Assembly (NCBI GenBank): GCA_965223405.1
Contig: CBDCWO010000006.1
Span: 496,001 to 560,000 of the forward strand
Source: CBDCWO01 sp965223405
GTDB taxonomy: Bacteria; Bacteroidota; Bacteroidia; Chitinophagales; Saprospiraceae
Length of the DNA: 64,000 bases
Direction: 5' to 3'
The translations under genes and the position numbers were made by a program. Positions 29,801 to 37,900 of this stretch are shown one piece after another; positions within the stretch are counted from its first letter, which is position 1; each line of letters opens with the position of its first letter. A model generated the notes under the pieces. That model was not told where the DNA came from, ran no database searches, and saw only the letters and a list, made by a program, of their open reading frames with translations.

Positions 29801-30170
29801 GCCAAAAACAATGCTCATCAATGGATGGAGTGGAAGTGGTGGTGATGCTTTTCCCGACTATTTTCGCAAAGCGGGATTAGGTAAGTTAATCGGTGAAAGA
29901 ACCTGGGGCGGATTAATAGGTATATCAGGAGCTCCTCCCTTGGTAGACGGGGGCGTCGTTACAGTACCTACTTTTAGGATGTTTCATCCAGATGGAAATT
30001 GGTTTGAGGAGGGATATGGCGTTGATCCTGATATCATTGTAGAAGATGATCCCACTAAAATGGCCAAAGGAATAGATCCTCAGTTGGAAAAAGCCATTGA
30101 ACAAATGAAGTTGGAACTGGAGAGATATAAAGCTCCACCACGAAGTCCAAAACGGGAAAAAAGAACTTAA
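26883..30170 (+). CDS. Tricorn-type protease (S41 family) with beta-propellers and PDZ domain
   Basis: A 1,095-residue exported peptidase (signal MKKIIALTGLIYLICVSIQINA). Residues ~25-540 are TolB/PD40-like propeller repeats (FPKFSPDGSHIAFTG, YPAWSPNGQYIAYWS, LHWSPNSKKLVFI). A highly charged Glu/Lys linker covers ~545-590, followed by the core with a PDZ domain (~780-870) and an S41 catalytic domain. Likely catalytic residues are His near 761 (NASHTYRGG), the nucleophile Ser near 985 in WSGSGGDAFP, and a Glu in FEEGYGVDPD. Tricorn takes peptides produced by other proteases and cuts them to short oligopeptides. Length and layout agree with other bacterial homologues. It is probably periplasmic. 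Confidence 0.92.
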   Translation: MKKIIALTGLIYLICVSIQINAQVSARMFQYPDVSDKQIAFSYGDDIWIAPKTGGNAIKLSSPAGTELFPKFSPDGSHIAFTGNYDGNTDIYIIPSAGGIPKRITFHGMDERILGWSGDGKNLLFASSRESGRQRFRQLYTIPVAGGPATKLPVPYGEFGALSADGEWLAYTPESRSFRTWKRYRGGAAADIYLFNLKTLASEKISPSPANDEIPMWHGDHVYFISDRGREQRLNIYRYHIKTKKLDQVTRFKNFDVRFPSIGPKELVFEAGGKLYTLNLTTGKYNEVKIKVITDHITIYPKNVKVNNNWNNAFIAPDGKRVLVEARGEVFSLPAENGYIKNLTKSSGYAERYPAWSPNGQYIAYWSDKSGEYNLHLIDNESNKEEKLTAFDSGYRYNLHWSPNSKKLVFIDQTLQIKLFDISEKTVETIDKEPWLTHGGLNAFSVNWSADSKWIAYDKGDENRASVIYLYDVENKNLHQVTSGFYNDSNPAFDPEGKFLYFLTNRNFSPVYSDIDNTWVYPNSTQLAVMTLRKEVASPMAPKNDEVAIVKDKEEEKESNEKEVKEDFKNEAKEVDKNEKETEKEDKLKIDLEDMESRIIILPVEAGNYNNLSAVKGKVVYRRFPNSGSGQNGSKIKYFDLKKQEEKTILENGGPFQISADGKKMLVVNNRNLAIIDVAPGQKTDKKLALGDMEMTVNPREEWKQIFNDAWRFQRDFFYDGGMHGVDWEDMKEQYGSLVDHAITRGDLNFILGELIGELNASHTYRGGGDQESGKRRNTGYLGVNYEVANGYYRIKEIIRGAAWDAEARSPLDLPGVDVSEGNYLLAVNGEKLDVAKEPWHAFDGLADKTVEITVANAPTWDSARTVFVKLLNGETRLRHLAWIEKNRKRVEEATDGEVGYIYVRSTGIDGQNELVRQFNGQFHKKALIIDERFNSGGQIPDRFIELLNRKPLAFWDVRHGNTWQWPPIAHFGPKTMLINGWSGSGGDAFPDYFRKAGLGKLIGERTWGGLIGISGAPPLVDGGVVTVPTFRMFHPDGNWFEEGYGVDPDIIVEDDPTKMAKGIDPQLEKAIEQMKLELERYKAPPRSPKREKRT

Positions 30171-30192
30171 TCCTTACTTGAATTATAGAACG

Positions 30193-30222
30193 AAAAAGGT
30201 GTCCGAGATGACACCTTTTTCA
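30193..30222 (+). terminator. Strong terminator after the tricorn-like gene
   Basis: AAAAAGGTGTC (30193-30203) and GACACCTTTTT (30210-30220) pair perfectly over 11 bp with a 6-nt loop; the T-run is part of the right arm. It begins 22 bp after the stop. Confidence 0.92.
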
Positions 30223-30466
30223 CTTTAGTTCACTTTTTTGATAAAGTCAAATACTACTTGTGGGTCCACTCTGGAGGCAAGAAATTATGAAATGCAGAGA
30301 CTAAGTTCAGACACATTATTAATCTCGACAACACATTTCAGACCTGTTATTTAACTACCGAACTACTTATTGTTTTTACCATCTATCTTACTTATATTAT
30401 ATTTATATTGGTTGGGTAAACACAATAAACTAGGCACCAATTATAAACCATAAAATCAATTGAAAC

Positions 30467-30694
30467 ATGTTTGATTACAAATTTGAAAAACTTAAAGGAA
30501 GTGGATTCTTCACATTTGGTTTTTCAGTAGATTACCGCAAAGTTATCAAAAAAAATTCTGAAAAAGGGTGGCGTTTTGTTCAACTCGTGGCTACTAAATG
30601 GGATGGTCATGGAAAAATTCAGGAAGCAGATATGATTTTCGAAAGACCTAAATTTTGGGAAGAAAACATGGAATATATTCCAAAAAAAATGTAA
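30467..30694 (+). CDS. Small DUF4177-like protein
   Basis: A 75-residue cytosolic protein. It resembles DUF4177: an N-terminal strand FDYKFEKL, a GWRFVQLVATKWDG centre matching the usual GWELV segment, and a hydrophobic MIFERP strand near the end. The function of the family is unknown. The stop is 5 bp before the start of the BNR-repeat gene, so they probably form one transcript, though a role shared with that surface-type protein is not evident. Coding status is supported by that tight spacing and by the domain match. Confidence 0.6.
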   Translation: MFDYKFEKLKGSGFFTFGFSVDYRKVIKKNSEKGWRFVQLVATKWDGHGKIQEADMIFERPKFWEENMEYIPKKM

Positions 30695-30699
30695 GCCAT

Positions 30700-33600
30700 A
30701 TGTCACTTCGAGTAGTTACTATTTTTTACTTGTGCATATCCGGATTCTTAACCACTGGTGCAATTTTCGCTCAAAAGGTAGATATGTCCCTTTGGCGAGG
30801 GGTTGAAATAAGAAATATTGGACCCGCTGGCATGAGTGGGAGAGTAACCGCAATTGATGTGATAAAAAGCAATCCCAAGATAATCCTCATTGGAACAGCA
30901 GCTGGTGGAGTTTGGAAGTCTGAAAATCAAGGTTACAATTGGGATCCAATTTTTGACAATACAGACATTTCTTCAATAGGCAGCATTTCCATTTACCAGA
31001 AGAATCCCAACATTATTTATGTAGGAACCGGCGAAGGGAATCCTAGAAATAGCCAAAATGGTGGGCGCGGTGTATATAAGACCATCGATGGAGGAAAAAG
31101 TTGGGTTCAACTTGGTCTGCAAAATACAAGACAAATTCATCGTATCATTGTTCATCCCGGAAATCCTAAAATAGTATATGTTGGGGCATCTGGTCCTACC
31201 TGGACTTCGAGCGAAGAAAGGGGAATTTATAAATCGGTAGATGGTGGCTCGACCTGGCAAAAGATCTTATATGTTGATAGTTTGACTGGTTGTGCCGATT
31301 TGATTATGGATCCTACCAATCCAAACAAACTAATAGCTGCCATGTGGACCCATTCCCGCAAAGCCTGGAGGTTTAGCAGTGGGGGGCAAGGATCTGGAAT
31401 TTTCCTTACCTATGATGGGGGTACTACGTGGCAAAGAATCGTTAAGGATAACGGAATACCTGAAAAACCATTAGGTAGAATCGGGCTTGCCATGGCTCCT
31501 TCAAATCCGGAAATCGTATATGCCTACATCGAATCCAGGGAAAATGCCATCTTCAAGTCAGAGGATGGAGGACATCATTGGGTACGCCAGTCAAAGCCTG
31601 GTGACCGTCTCATTGGTGGTCGTCCATTTTACTATGCAGACATTTATGTCGACACCAAGAATGAAAACCGAATTTATAGTTTAGCAACTGAAGTAACCGT
31701 GAGCGAAGATGGCGGCAAAACCTGGCACCGTTTTGCCCCTGGCAACAAAATTCATACCGATCATCACGCCTGGTGGTCCCATCCAGATGATCCGGATTAT
31801 CTTATAGTAGGTCATGACGGAGGATTATCTGTTACTCAGGATCGAGGTAAAAACTGGTTTTTTCCGGATAACTTACCGCTTGGCCAGTTTTATCATATCC
31901 GAGTAGATAACGCTATTCCCTATAACATATATGGAGGACTACAGGATAATGGATCCTGGCGTGGGCCTAGCCAAACCTGGTTTAAGGGTGGGATCCGAAA
32001 TATGTACTGGCAACGATTAAGTGTCGGAGATGGCTTTGATATGCTCCCTGATCCTCTTAATCCGGAATATGGCTATGCCATGGGACAAGCAGGCGGCCTT
32101 ATCAGATACCACTACCCTTCCGGACAACTTTTACCTATCAAACCTATCCATCCGGAAGGTAAACCTTTGCGCTTTAACTGGAATGCCGGTTTGGCAATCA
32201 ATGAGGTTAATCAGAAAACCATCTATTACGGTTCCCAATTTGTGCATAAGTCTGAAGACTATGGAAAAAGCTGGCAAGTAATTTCTCCTGACCTTTCCAC
32301 CAACAATCCTGACAAACAAGATTTCCTGGAAACAGGAGGACTTACCTACGATGTGACCGGTGCAGAGTTTCATACCACAATTATTAGTATAGCACCCAGT
32401 TATCGAGATGAAAATATAATCTGGGTAGGAACTGATGATGGTTTGATCCATATCACCACAGATCACGGAATGACCTGGAATAATTTAACTCCCAATATCA
32501 TCGGTGTTCCTAAAAATACTTGGATACCTCATATCAAGGCCTCATACCACAATCCCGCAGAAGCTTTTGTAGTACTAGATGATCATCGCAGAGGTTCATG
32601 GGAGCCCTATATATTACATACCAGGGATTATGGAGAAAGCTGGGAAAAACTATCATCTAAAGATGAGATGGATGCTTTTGTCTATTGCATTGAGCAAGAT
32701 CCGGTTGTCCCGAATTTGCTATTTGCAGGTACTGAAACCGGATTATACCTATCTTTCGACTATGGTAAAAACTGGAATAAGTGGAACTCAGGTTTTCCTT
32801 CAATTCCAGTCCGTGATTTAATAGTACACCGCCGAGATCATGATCTGATCATTGGTACCTTTGGACGATCAATCTGGATTCTCGATAATCTACTCTCCTT
32901 ACGAGAAATTGCTACACAAGGCTGGAATAAGATTCATTCTCAATCCTTGGTCGCATTTCCGACACCTGATGCCTACCTGGCTGTCATAGGTGAATCAATC
33001 GGATACCGTCATGGTAAAGTAGGCGATGCGCTCTTTGAAGGTACAAATCGGGCTTATGGTGCCTTAATAACCTACTTTGTGGACTCTGTAAAAGTCAAGA
33101 ATTCCGGATTTAAAGTTCCGATATCAATTGCTATTCACAACCAAAATGACCAAATAATGACAACCTTTGAGCATATGCCCATAAAAGGCTTCAATCGTGT
33201 CAATTGGAATTTATCGAGGGACGGTATTCGTTTCCCTGGGCAATCGACTGAATCCACATCTACCAGTCGAGCAGGAATAAAAGTCCCACCTGATAGATAC
33301 AAGATAATGATCACATATGAGGGTGATACCAGTATTACGAATGTAAATATTTTATCCGATCCAAGATTGAACATATCCACGGAAGAATACCAAATAAAGG
33401 AATCATTACTTCTCAAACACCAGGACCTGATCGCTGAATGTACTAAAATAGCCGACAAAATCTACGAAATTGAAAAGGATTTGCAATGGATGATTTCCAA
33501 ATTGAAGGATTCAGACTACGACAGCCTGAGAAACGAGTTGATCTCTTTTAAAAAGTCACTTTTGTTACGTAGAGAAAAACTTTTAGGTGGTAAAAAACAG

Positions 33601-33816
33601 GGAATCTATCGAAATCCCAACACCATCACCTCAGTCCTTAACAAGACCTCTTCAATATTAAGCCATTTGATGATACCATCCTCTCCCAATCAGGAAGCAC
33701 AATTGAAAATAGAAGAAGAAGTAGTATCTGAGTTTTTAGGATCCTTTGAATCATTTTTGGAAACAAAGCTTAAACCCCTCATAAACATGATGAATGAGGT
33801 CGTATTAAAGTGGTAA
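30700..33816 (+). CDS. BNR/Asp-box propeller protein (VPS10/sortilin-like), exported
   Basis: A 1,038-residue exported protein (signal LRVVTIFYLCISGFLTTGAIFAQ). At least eleven Asp-box-like motifs of the S/T-x-D-x-G-x-x-W type are visible, for example TIDGGKSW, SVDGGSTW, TYDGGTTW, SEDGGHHW, SEDYGKSW, TTDHGMTW and TRDYGESW. They indicate one or two large beta-propellers, as in sortilin (VPS10) proteins and a group often labelled glycosyl hydrolase. Residues past ~770 form a beta-sandwich and then a helical charged tail. No sialidase catalytic triad can be confirmed. ATG 30700 was chosen because the signal peptide begins there; the frame is open to 30655. It follows the DUF4177-like gene by 5 bp and precedes the DUF5655 gene by 6 bp. 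Confidence 0.87.
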   Translation: MSLRVVTIFYLCISGFLTTGAIFAQKVDMSLWRGVEIRNIGPAGMSGRVTAIDVIKSNPKIILIGTAAGGVWKSENQGYNWDPIFDNTDISSIGSISIYQKNPNIIYVGTGEGNPRNSQNGGRGVYKTIDGGKSWVQLGLQNTRQIHRIIVHPGNPKIVYVGASGPTWTSSEERGIYKSVDGGSTWQKILYVDSLTGCADLIMDPTNPNKLIAAMWTHSRKAWRFSSGGQGSGIFLTYDGGTTWQRIVKDNGIPEKPLGRIGLAMAPSNPEIVYAYIESRENAIFKSEDGGHHWVRQSKPGDRLIGGRPFYYADIYVDTKNENRIYSLATEVTVSEDGGKTWHRFAPGNKIHTDHHAWWSHPDDPDYLIVGHDGGLSVTQDRGKNWFFPDNLPLGQFYHIRVDNAIPYNIYGGLQDNGSWRGPSQTWFKGGIRNMYWQRLSVGDGFDMLPDPLNPEYGYAMGQAGGLIRYHYPSGQLLPIKPIHPEGKPLRFNWNAGLAINEVNQKTIYYGSQFVHKSEDYGKSWQVISPDLSTNNPDKQDFLETGGLTYDVTGAEFHTTIISIAPSYRDENIIWVGTDDGLIHITTDHGMTWNNLTPNIIGVPKNTWIPHIKASYHNPAEAFVVLDDHRRGSWEPYILHTRDYGESWEKLSSKDEMDAFVYCIEQDPVVPNLLFAGTETGLYLSFDYGKNWNKWNSGFPSIPVRDLIVHRRDHDLIIGTFGRSIWILDNLLSLREIATQGWNKIHSQSLVAFPTPDAYLAVIGESIGYRHGKVGDALFEGTNRAYGALITYFVDSVKVKNSGFKVPISIAIHNQNDQIMTTFEHMPIKGFNRVNWNLSRDGIRFPGQSTESTSTSRAGIKVPPDRYKIMITYEGDTSITNVNILSDPRLNISTEEYQIKESLLLKHQDLIAECTKIADKIYEIEKDLQWMISKLKDSDYDSLRNELISFKKSLLLRREKLLGGKKQGIYRNPNTITSVLNKTSSILSHLMIPSSPNQEAQLKIEEEVVSEFLGSFESFLETKLKPLINMMNEVVLKW

Positions 33817-33822
33817 ATTGAC

Positions 33823-34245
33823 ATGACCTGGATATGTCCGAATTGTAATCGCAGTTTTAAACACCATAATCAGTGGCACTCATGCCTTCAGTCATCATTG
33901 GGCAATCATATAGTGAACAAACCTGTGCCTATTCAACAATGCATTTTGAAGCTAATAGAAGTGGTGGAAGAATGGCCTCATGTAAGATTAACATTTGTAA
34001 AGACATCTATAATATGTAAATGCCCATCCACATTCTTGTCGATTATGCCGACCAAATTATATGTTAAGATTGAATTTTTTTTACCATACCAAGTGAGTGT
34101 ATTTCCAATCTTTAAAAGTCAAAAAATTTCACAAAACAGGTTCTATCATAGTTTGAAGTTTGATCAACTGGATGAAATCGATGAGCAACTGATCTATTGG
34201 ATACAAGAGTCCTATCGACTGGTTAGGAATAGCAATAAAGTATGA
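33823..34245 (+). CDS. DUF5655-domain protein with zinc-ribbon-like N-terminus
   Basis: A 140-residue protein starting MTWICPNCNRSFKHHNQWHSC: two cysteines in CPNC and a further WHSC form a probable zinc site. The rest matches DUF5655 (NHIVNKPVPIQQCILKLIEVV, VRLTFVKTSIICK, ending DEIDEQLIYWIQESYRL). The family has no known activity; many homologues lie in mobile or stress contexts, but the copies I can recall give no function. It starts 6 bp after the BNR gene stop and is the last gene before a strong terminator, making a three-gene operon from 30467. Confidence 0.75.
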   Translation: MTWICPNCNRSFKHHNQWHSCLQSSLGNHIVNKPVPIQQCILKLIEVVEEWPHVRLTFVKTSIICKCPSTFLSIMPTKLYVKIEFFLPYQVSVFPIFKSQKISQNRFYHSLKFDQLDEIDEQLIYWIQESYRLVRNSNKV

Positions 34246-34358
34246 TATCCTTTTCATTAAAAGAATCCTTACGAACAACTAAGTCTGTTCCAAAACACAA
34301 GTCAAACTCGTCTGATATCCGGCAAACTTCTCCGCGGTCGCAAGAACTGGAACAAGCT

Positions 34359-34392
34359 AAAAAACCGGTCCAGAAGAATGGACCGGTTTTTT
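34359..34392. terminator. Strong bidirectional terminator
   Basis: AAAAAACCGGTCCA (34359-34372) pairs with TGGACCGGTTTTTT (34379-34392), 14 bp with a 6-nt loop and built-in T-runs on both strands. It ends the 30467-34245 operon and, in the other direction, the small membrane-peptide genes at 34416-34745. Confidence 0.94.
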
Positions 34393-34415
34393 GTCGTATC
34401 ATTAATACCTTCCTT

Positions 34416-34487
34416 TTAAGTTAAGTAAGCCAAAGCAAGGACAATAATGATAATAAGCAGGTTTAGCAAAAAGGATTGTTCCATCAT
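34416..34487 (-). CDS. Putative 23-residue single-pass membrane peptide
   Basis: A very short frame starting with two ATGs (34487 and 34484). The peptide MMEQSFLLNLLIIIIVLALAYLT is one uninterrupted transmembrane helix with almost no loops. It lies between the 71-residue membrane protein gene and the bidirectional terminator, on the same strand as both the 71-residue gene and the hybrid sensor. It is not a known family to me. In its favour are the placement directly before a terminator and the consistent hydrophobic codon choice; against it are the tiny size and lack of a clear ribosome binding site. It could instead be part of a 3' untranslated leader. Confidence 0.4.
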   Translation of the reverse strand: MMEQSFLLNLLIIIIVLALAYLT

Positions 34488-34529
34488 TAAGATTTAAGGT
34501 TAAAAAATTAATATTTAAAAGCGAACCGA

Positions 34530-34745
34530 TCAACTATTAATCCATAACGTGATAGCACGTCCAATCAGATAAACCAATGGAAAGAAGCAAAGGCATGCGA
34601 TACCAACAATCCATTTTTCCAACGTGGAATTGTAAGGTTCTACATTTCCAAATGTATCATTTTCAAAATACGTTTCGAGTTCATGTTGAACCGGTTTTTC
34701 TCTAACTGTAGTTTCCTTTTTAACGGCAGTGATTTGTGATTCCAT
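34530..34745 (-). CDS. Small single-pass membrane protein
   Basis: A 71-residue protein: an N-terminal charged, probably cytosolic part (ESQITAVKKETTVREKPVQHELE..) and a C-terminal transmembrane helix (WIVGIACLCFFPLVYLIGRAIT). No family is recognised. It reads in the same direction as the hybrid sensor gene and starts 253 bp after it. A second tiny hydrophobic frame follows 42 bp downstream and both precede a strong terminator. Small membrane proteins of this form can modulate sensors or transporters; that is speculation here. Confidence 0.6.
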   Translation of the reverse strand: MESQITAVKKETTVREKPVQHELETYFENDTFGNVEPYNSTLEKWIVGIACLCFFPLVYLIGRAITLWINS

Positions 34746-34868
34746 AATTAGTTATTTATAATGAATGATTTTGAATTAATTTTCAAAAACAAAGAAAATG
34801 GAATCCGCAAGGTTAATATTTCAGTTTTAGCTCAATGAATTACAAATTTCACTCATCATAGAGAGACC

Positions 34869-34915
34869 AAAATTTTGATTATAAAATTTGATTCATAACC
34901 TATAAATTTTGAATC
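34869..34915. repeat. Cluster of AAATTTTGATT-like repeats
   Basis: Three related copies lie close together: AAAATTTTGATT (34869-34880), AAAATTTGATT (34883-34893) and AAATTTTGAATC (34904-34915). The last two also include GATTCA (34890-34895) and TGAATC (34910-34915) as an inverted pair. It lies about 125-170 bp upstream of the 71-residue gene and might be an operator; low certainty because the region is AT-rich. Confidence 0.3.
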
Positions 34916-34998
34916 AAAGAAGTCCAGGCGCGGAATAACAGGCTAGAAATTCGTTTTTTTTCAGTCTAAGGAAGAGACAAAAATTTGACGGCTGGACT

Positions 34999-37900
34999 TT
35001 AATTTTTCAGATTTGAGGGTGGATAGCCATATTCATCCATGAAACATTTCGAAAAATAGGCGGGACTTGAGAATCCAACATCGTAGGCAATTTCTGCAAT
35101 GGTTCCGGTATTTTGCTCGATCAAATATTTTGCTCTTTCCAACCGATACGATCTGATAAACTGATTTGGGCTTTTAGCTAAAATGGCCTTCATTTTACGA
35201 TTTAGCTGAGATTTGCTCATTCCTAATTTATGACTCAAAAGTTCAACATCGAGTAGAGAGTCACCAAGATGTTTTTCGATTGTCGTTATTAATTGATCAA
35301 GAAAGACCGCTTCTTGAGGAGTAGTGGCGATTTGCTCCGGTTTAAAAATGATTTTCTCTGCAAATCGCTTTTGCAAAAGCTTTCTTCCTTTGATTAAGTT
35401 TTTGATTCTGGCTTTTAACTCTTCAGCAATAAAAGGTTTATTCAGATATTCATCAGCCTGCAAATGCAATCCCTTTATTTTATCTTCTTTGCCAACTTTT
35501 GCAGTCAATAATATCACCGGTATATGATCGGTACGTATATCCGATTTAAGCATTTTGCAAAACTCAAATCCACTTATTCCCGGCATCATGACATCAGAAA
35601 TGATTAAATCAGGTTGACGTTCCAAAGCGATTTCTAATCCTATTTTCCCTGACTCAGCCTGGATAATATGGTACCGTTCAGAAAGTTGAAATTCGATATA
35701 ATTTCGCATATCTTTATGGTCATCAACCACCAGAATTAGCTCGTGTTTGGCCGAGTCTGAAGGGGCACTTTCCTCGTTGACTTCATATTTTGCTGAGCTA
35801 TCCGCTATACTTTTTGAGACTACTTGCTTATAAACCGGTGCTTCTTGTAAATACTCCTTACCAACAGGCAGCAATATTTCAAATCGGGCACCCATGCCTT
35901 TTTGGCTTTTAACAGAAATCTCACCGCTATGGAGTTCAACTAATTCACGAGTAAGAGACAAACCGATACCAGTACCTTGATACGATCGGTTGTCGTTATC
36001 ATCAACCTGATAAAACCTTTCAAATATTCTGTCCAAGTTTTCCTGATCAATGCCTATTCCGGAGTCCGACACAATTATTTTAACCTTTTCTTGCTGTTCA
36101 AATAGCTCCAATTGGATATCCACAACTCCATATTCTGGTGTAAACTTGATCGCATTTGAAATTAAATTAGTTAAAACCTGATCGTATTTATCTGCATCAA
36201 GGTAGACGATCAATTCATCTAAAGAACAGTCCAGGCCAAGTTTGACCTTTTTTTGCGTGGCCAGTGATTCAAAGGAATTCACAATTCCTTTAGTAAGGAA
36301 AACAATGTCCTGTGGAGTTGCTTTAAGCTCCAACTTTCCGTCTTCAATTTTGGATAAATCCAATAATTGATTAATCATGTTAAGCAACTTTCCGGCATGT
36401 TTTTGGATCCACAACAGTTGCTCTCGATTCTCCTTATTTTTACTTTGAGATAAAAGGTTGGTAACCGGACCCAAAATTAAGGTTAGTGGTGTCCTTAGTT
36501 CATGTGAAACATTAGCCAGGAAATTGCTTTTTACCATATATAGGTCTTTAATTTCATCTGCCTGCCTTCTTACTTCAAGAGTTCGTTCCTGAACCATTGC
36601 CTCTAGTCTTACATTTTCTCTTCGATATCTCTGAGAGCGAAGGTAAACTATTAGCCAAATCAGTCCGCCTACGAGAATAAAATAGGCAATCACCGCTCCA
36701 ATGGATCGATGCCACGGAGGTTTAATCATAAATGAAAAAATAGTTGTTTCACTTTCTTCTAAAAAATCATTTCTAGCCGTGATATGAAATGTATAGTCAC
36801 CTTCAGGAAGATTAGTATATGTCTTTTTTGATTCTATAGACCATTTTGACCAAACTTTATCATATCCCTCAAGCCATATTTTATACTGTAGGTTTTCCGC
36901 ATTGGAATAAACAGGAGCACTATAATAAAAATCCAAATCATTATTTGAAAATGGAATGATGGGTTCCACACTTTTTAGATGATAGGCATATATCAGAGAA
37001 TCATTGGCATAAACTCTGGATAAAAGTACACGAGGTTTGTTTGATACCGGGAGAATATCTATTAGATTAAATTGCAGTACTCCATTCATACCACCATACC
37101 AGGCTTGGGATCCTTTTCCAAAGAACACCTCATTACCAAATGGATCTTTGAATTGAAATACTTTAAGGTTTATCGGATACGAATCGTAATGAAATGAACC
37201 ATCAAGATTTCGATGAACTTTAATCAAAGACATTTGATCATCCTGAATCCAGTCAGCCCAGAAAACTCCTTCTACATCATTGGTCTTGGGAAGGACGTAT
37301 CCATTGGAAATAGAAATGGTTTCAGCGAGATTATTAGTGAAAACAAATTGATCAGACCCCCTATTATATCTAAATAATGAATCTTGCTCTGATCTTAAAT
37401 ACAGCGTATTTCCTATCTCATACAAATTGTTTTCACCAATAGACACTCCTTTTTCCTTGGTATAATGAACAATTTCTTTTTGATTAAAATCCAATATTCC
37501 GTCAGAGTGGACTGGCAAATTCACTTTAAAGACTCCATTGGAGCGAGTTTTCAACCAAAATACACCATGTTGCATTTCAACAATGTCTCTAACTGCACCT
37601 GCTATTCCATTTACACTACCAACTTCTGTCCATTGATTGTGAATCCACTGAAATTGAACGAACCCATCATCCAAAGCAAGACAAATACTGAAAGGATCAA
37701 ATTTTGAAACACTTACTTCGGAGACAAGTACATCCTTCGATAAAATGGGAATGATTGCTCCATTCTTTAGAGCGAATGCCCCTTTGGATGTAGCAATTAT
37801 CAATTGATCCCGCCAAGCATCCAAATCCCAGATATAAGATTCTATCCCTCCAACTCGTATGAACCTCCCTTGAGCGCTTTTCACAACTCCGCTACTCGTA

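Noticed and set aside
33823..34245. DUF5655 protein as toxin or antitoxin
   Set aside because: It has no partner gene of that kind; it is the last gene of a three-gene operon.
34242..34424. 60-residue plus-strand frame after the DUF5655 gene
   Set aside because: It runs through the strong terminator at 34359-34392 and has no domain; it cannot be expressed as read.
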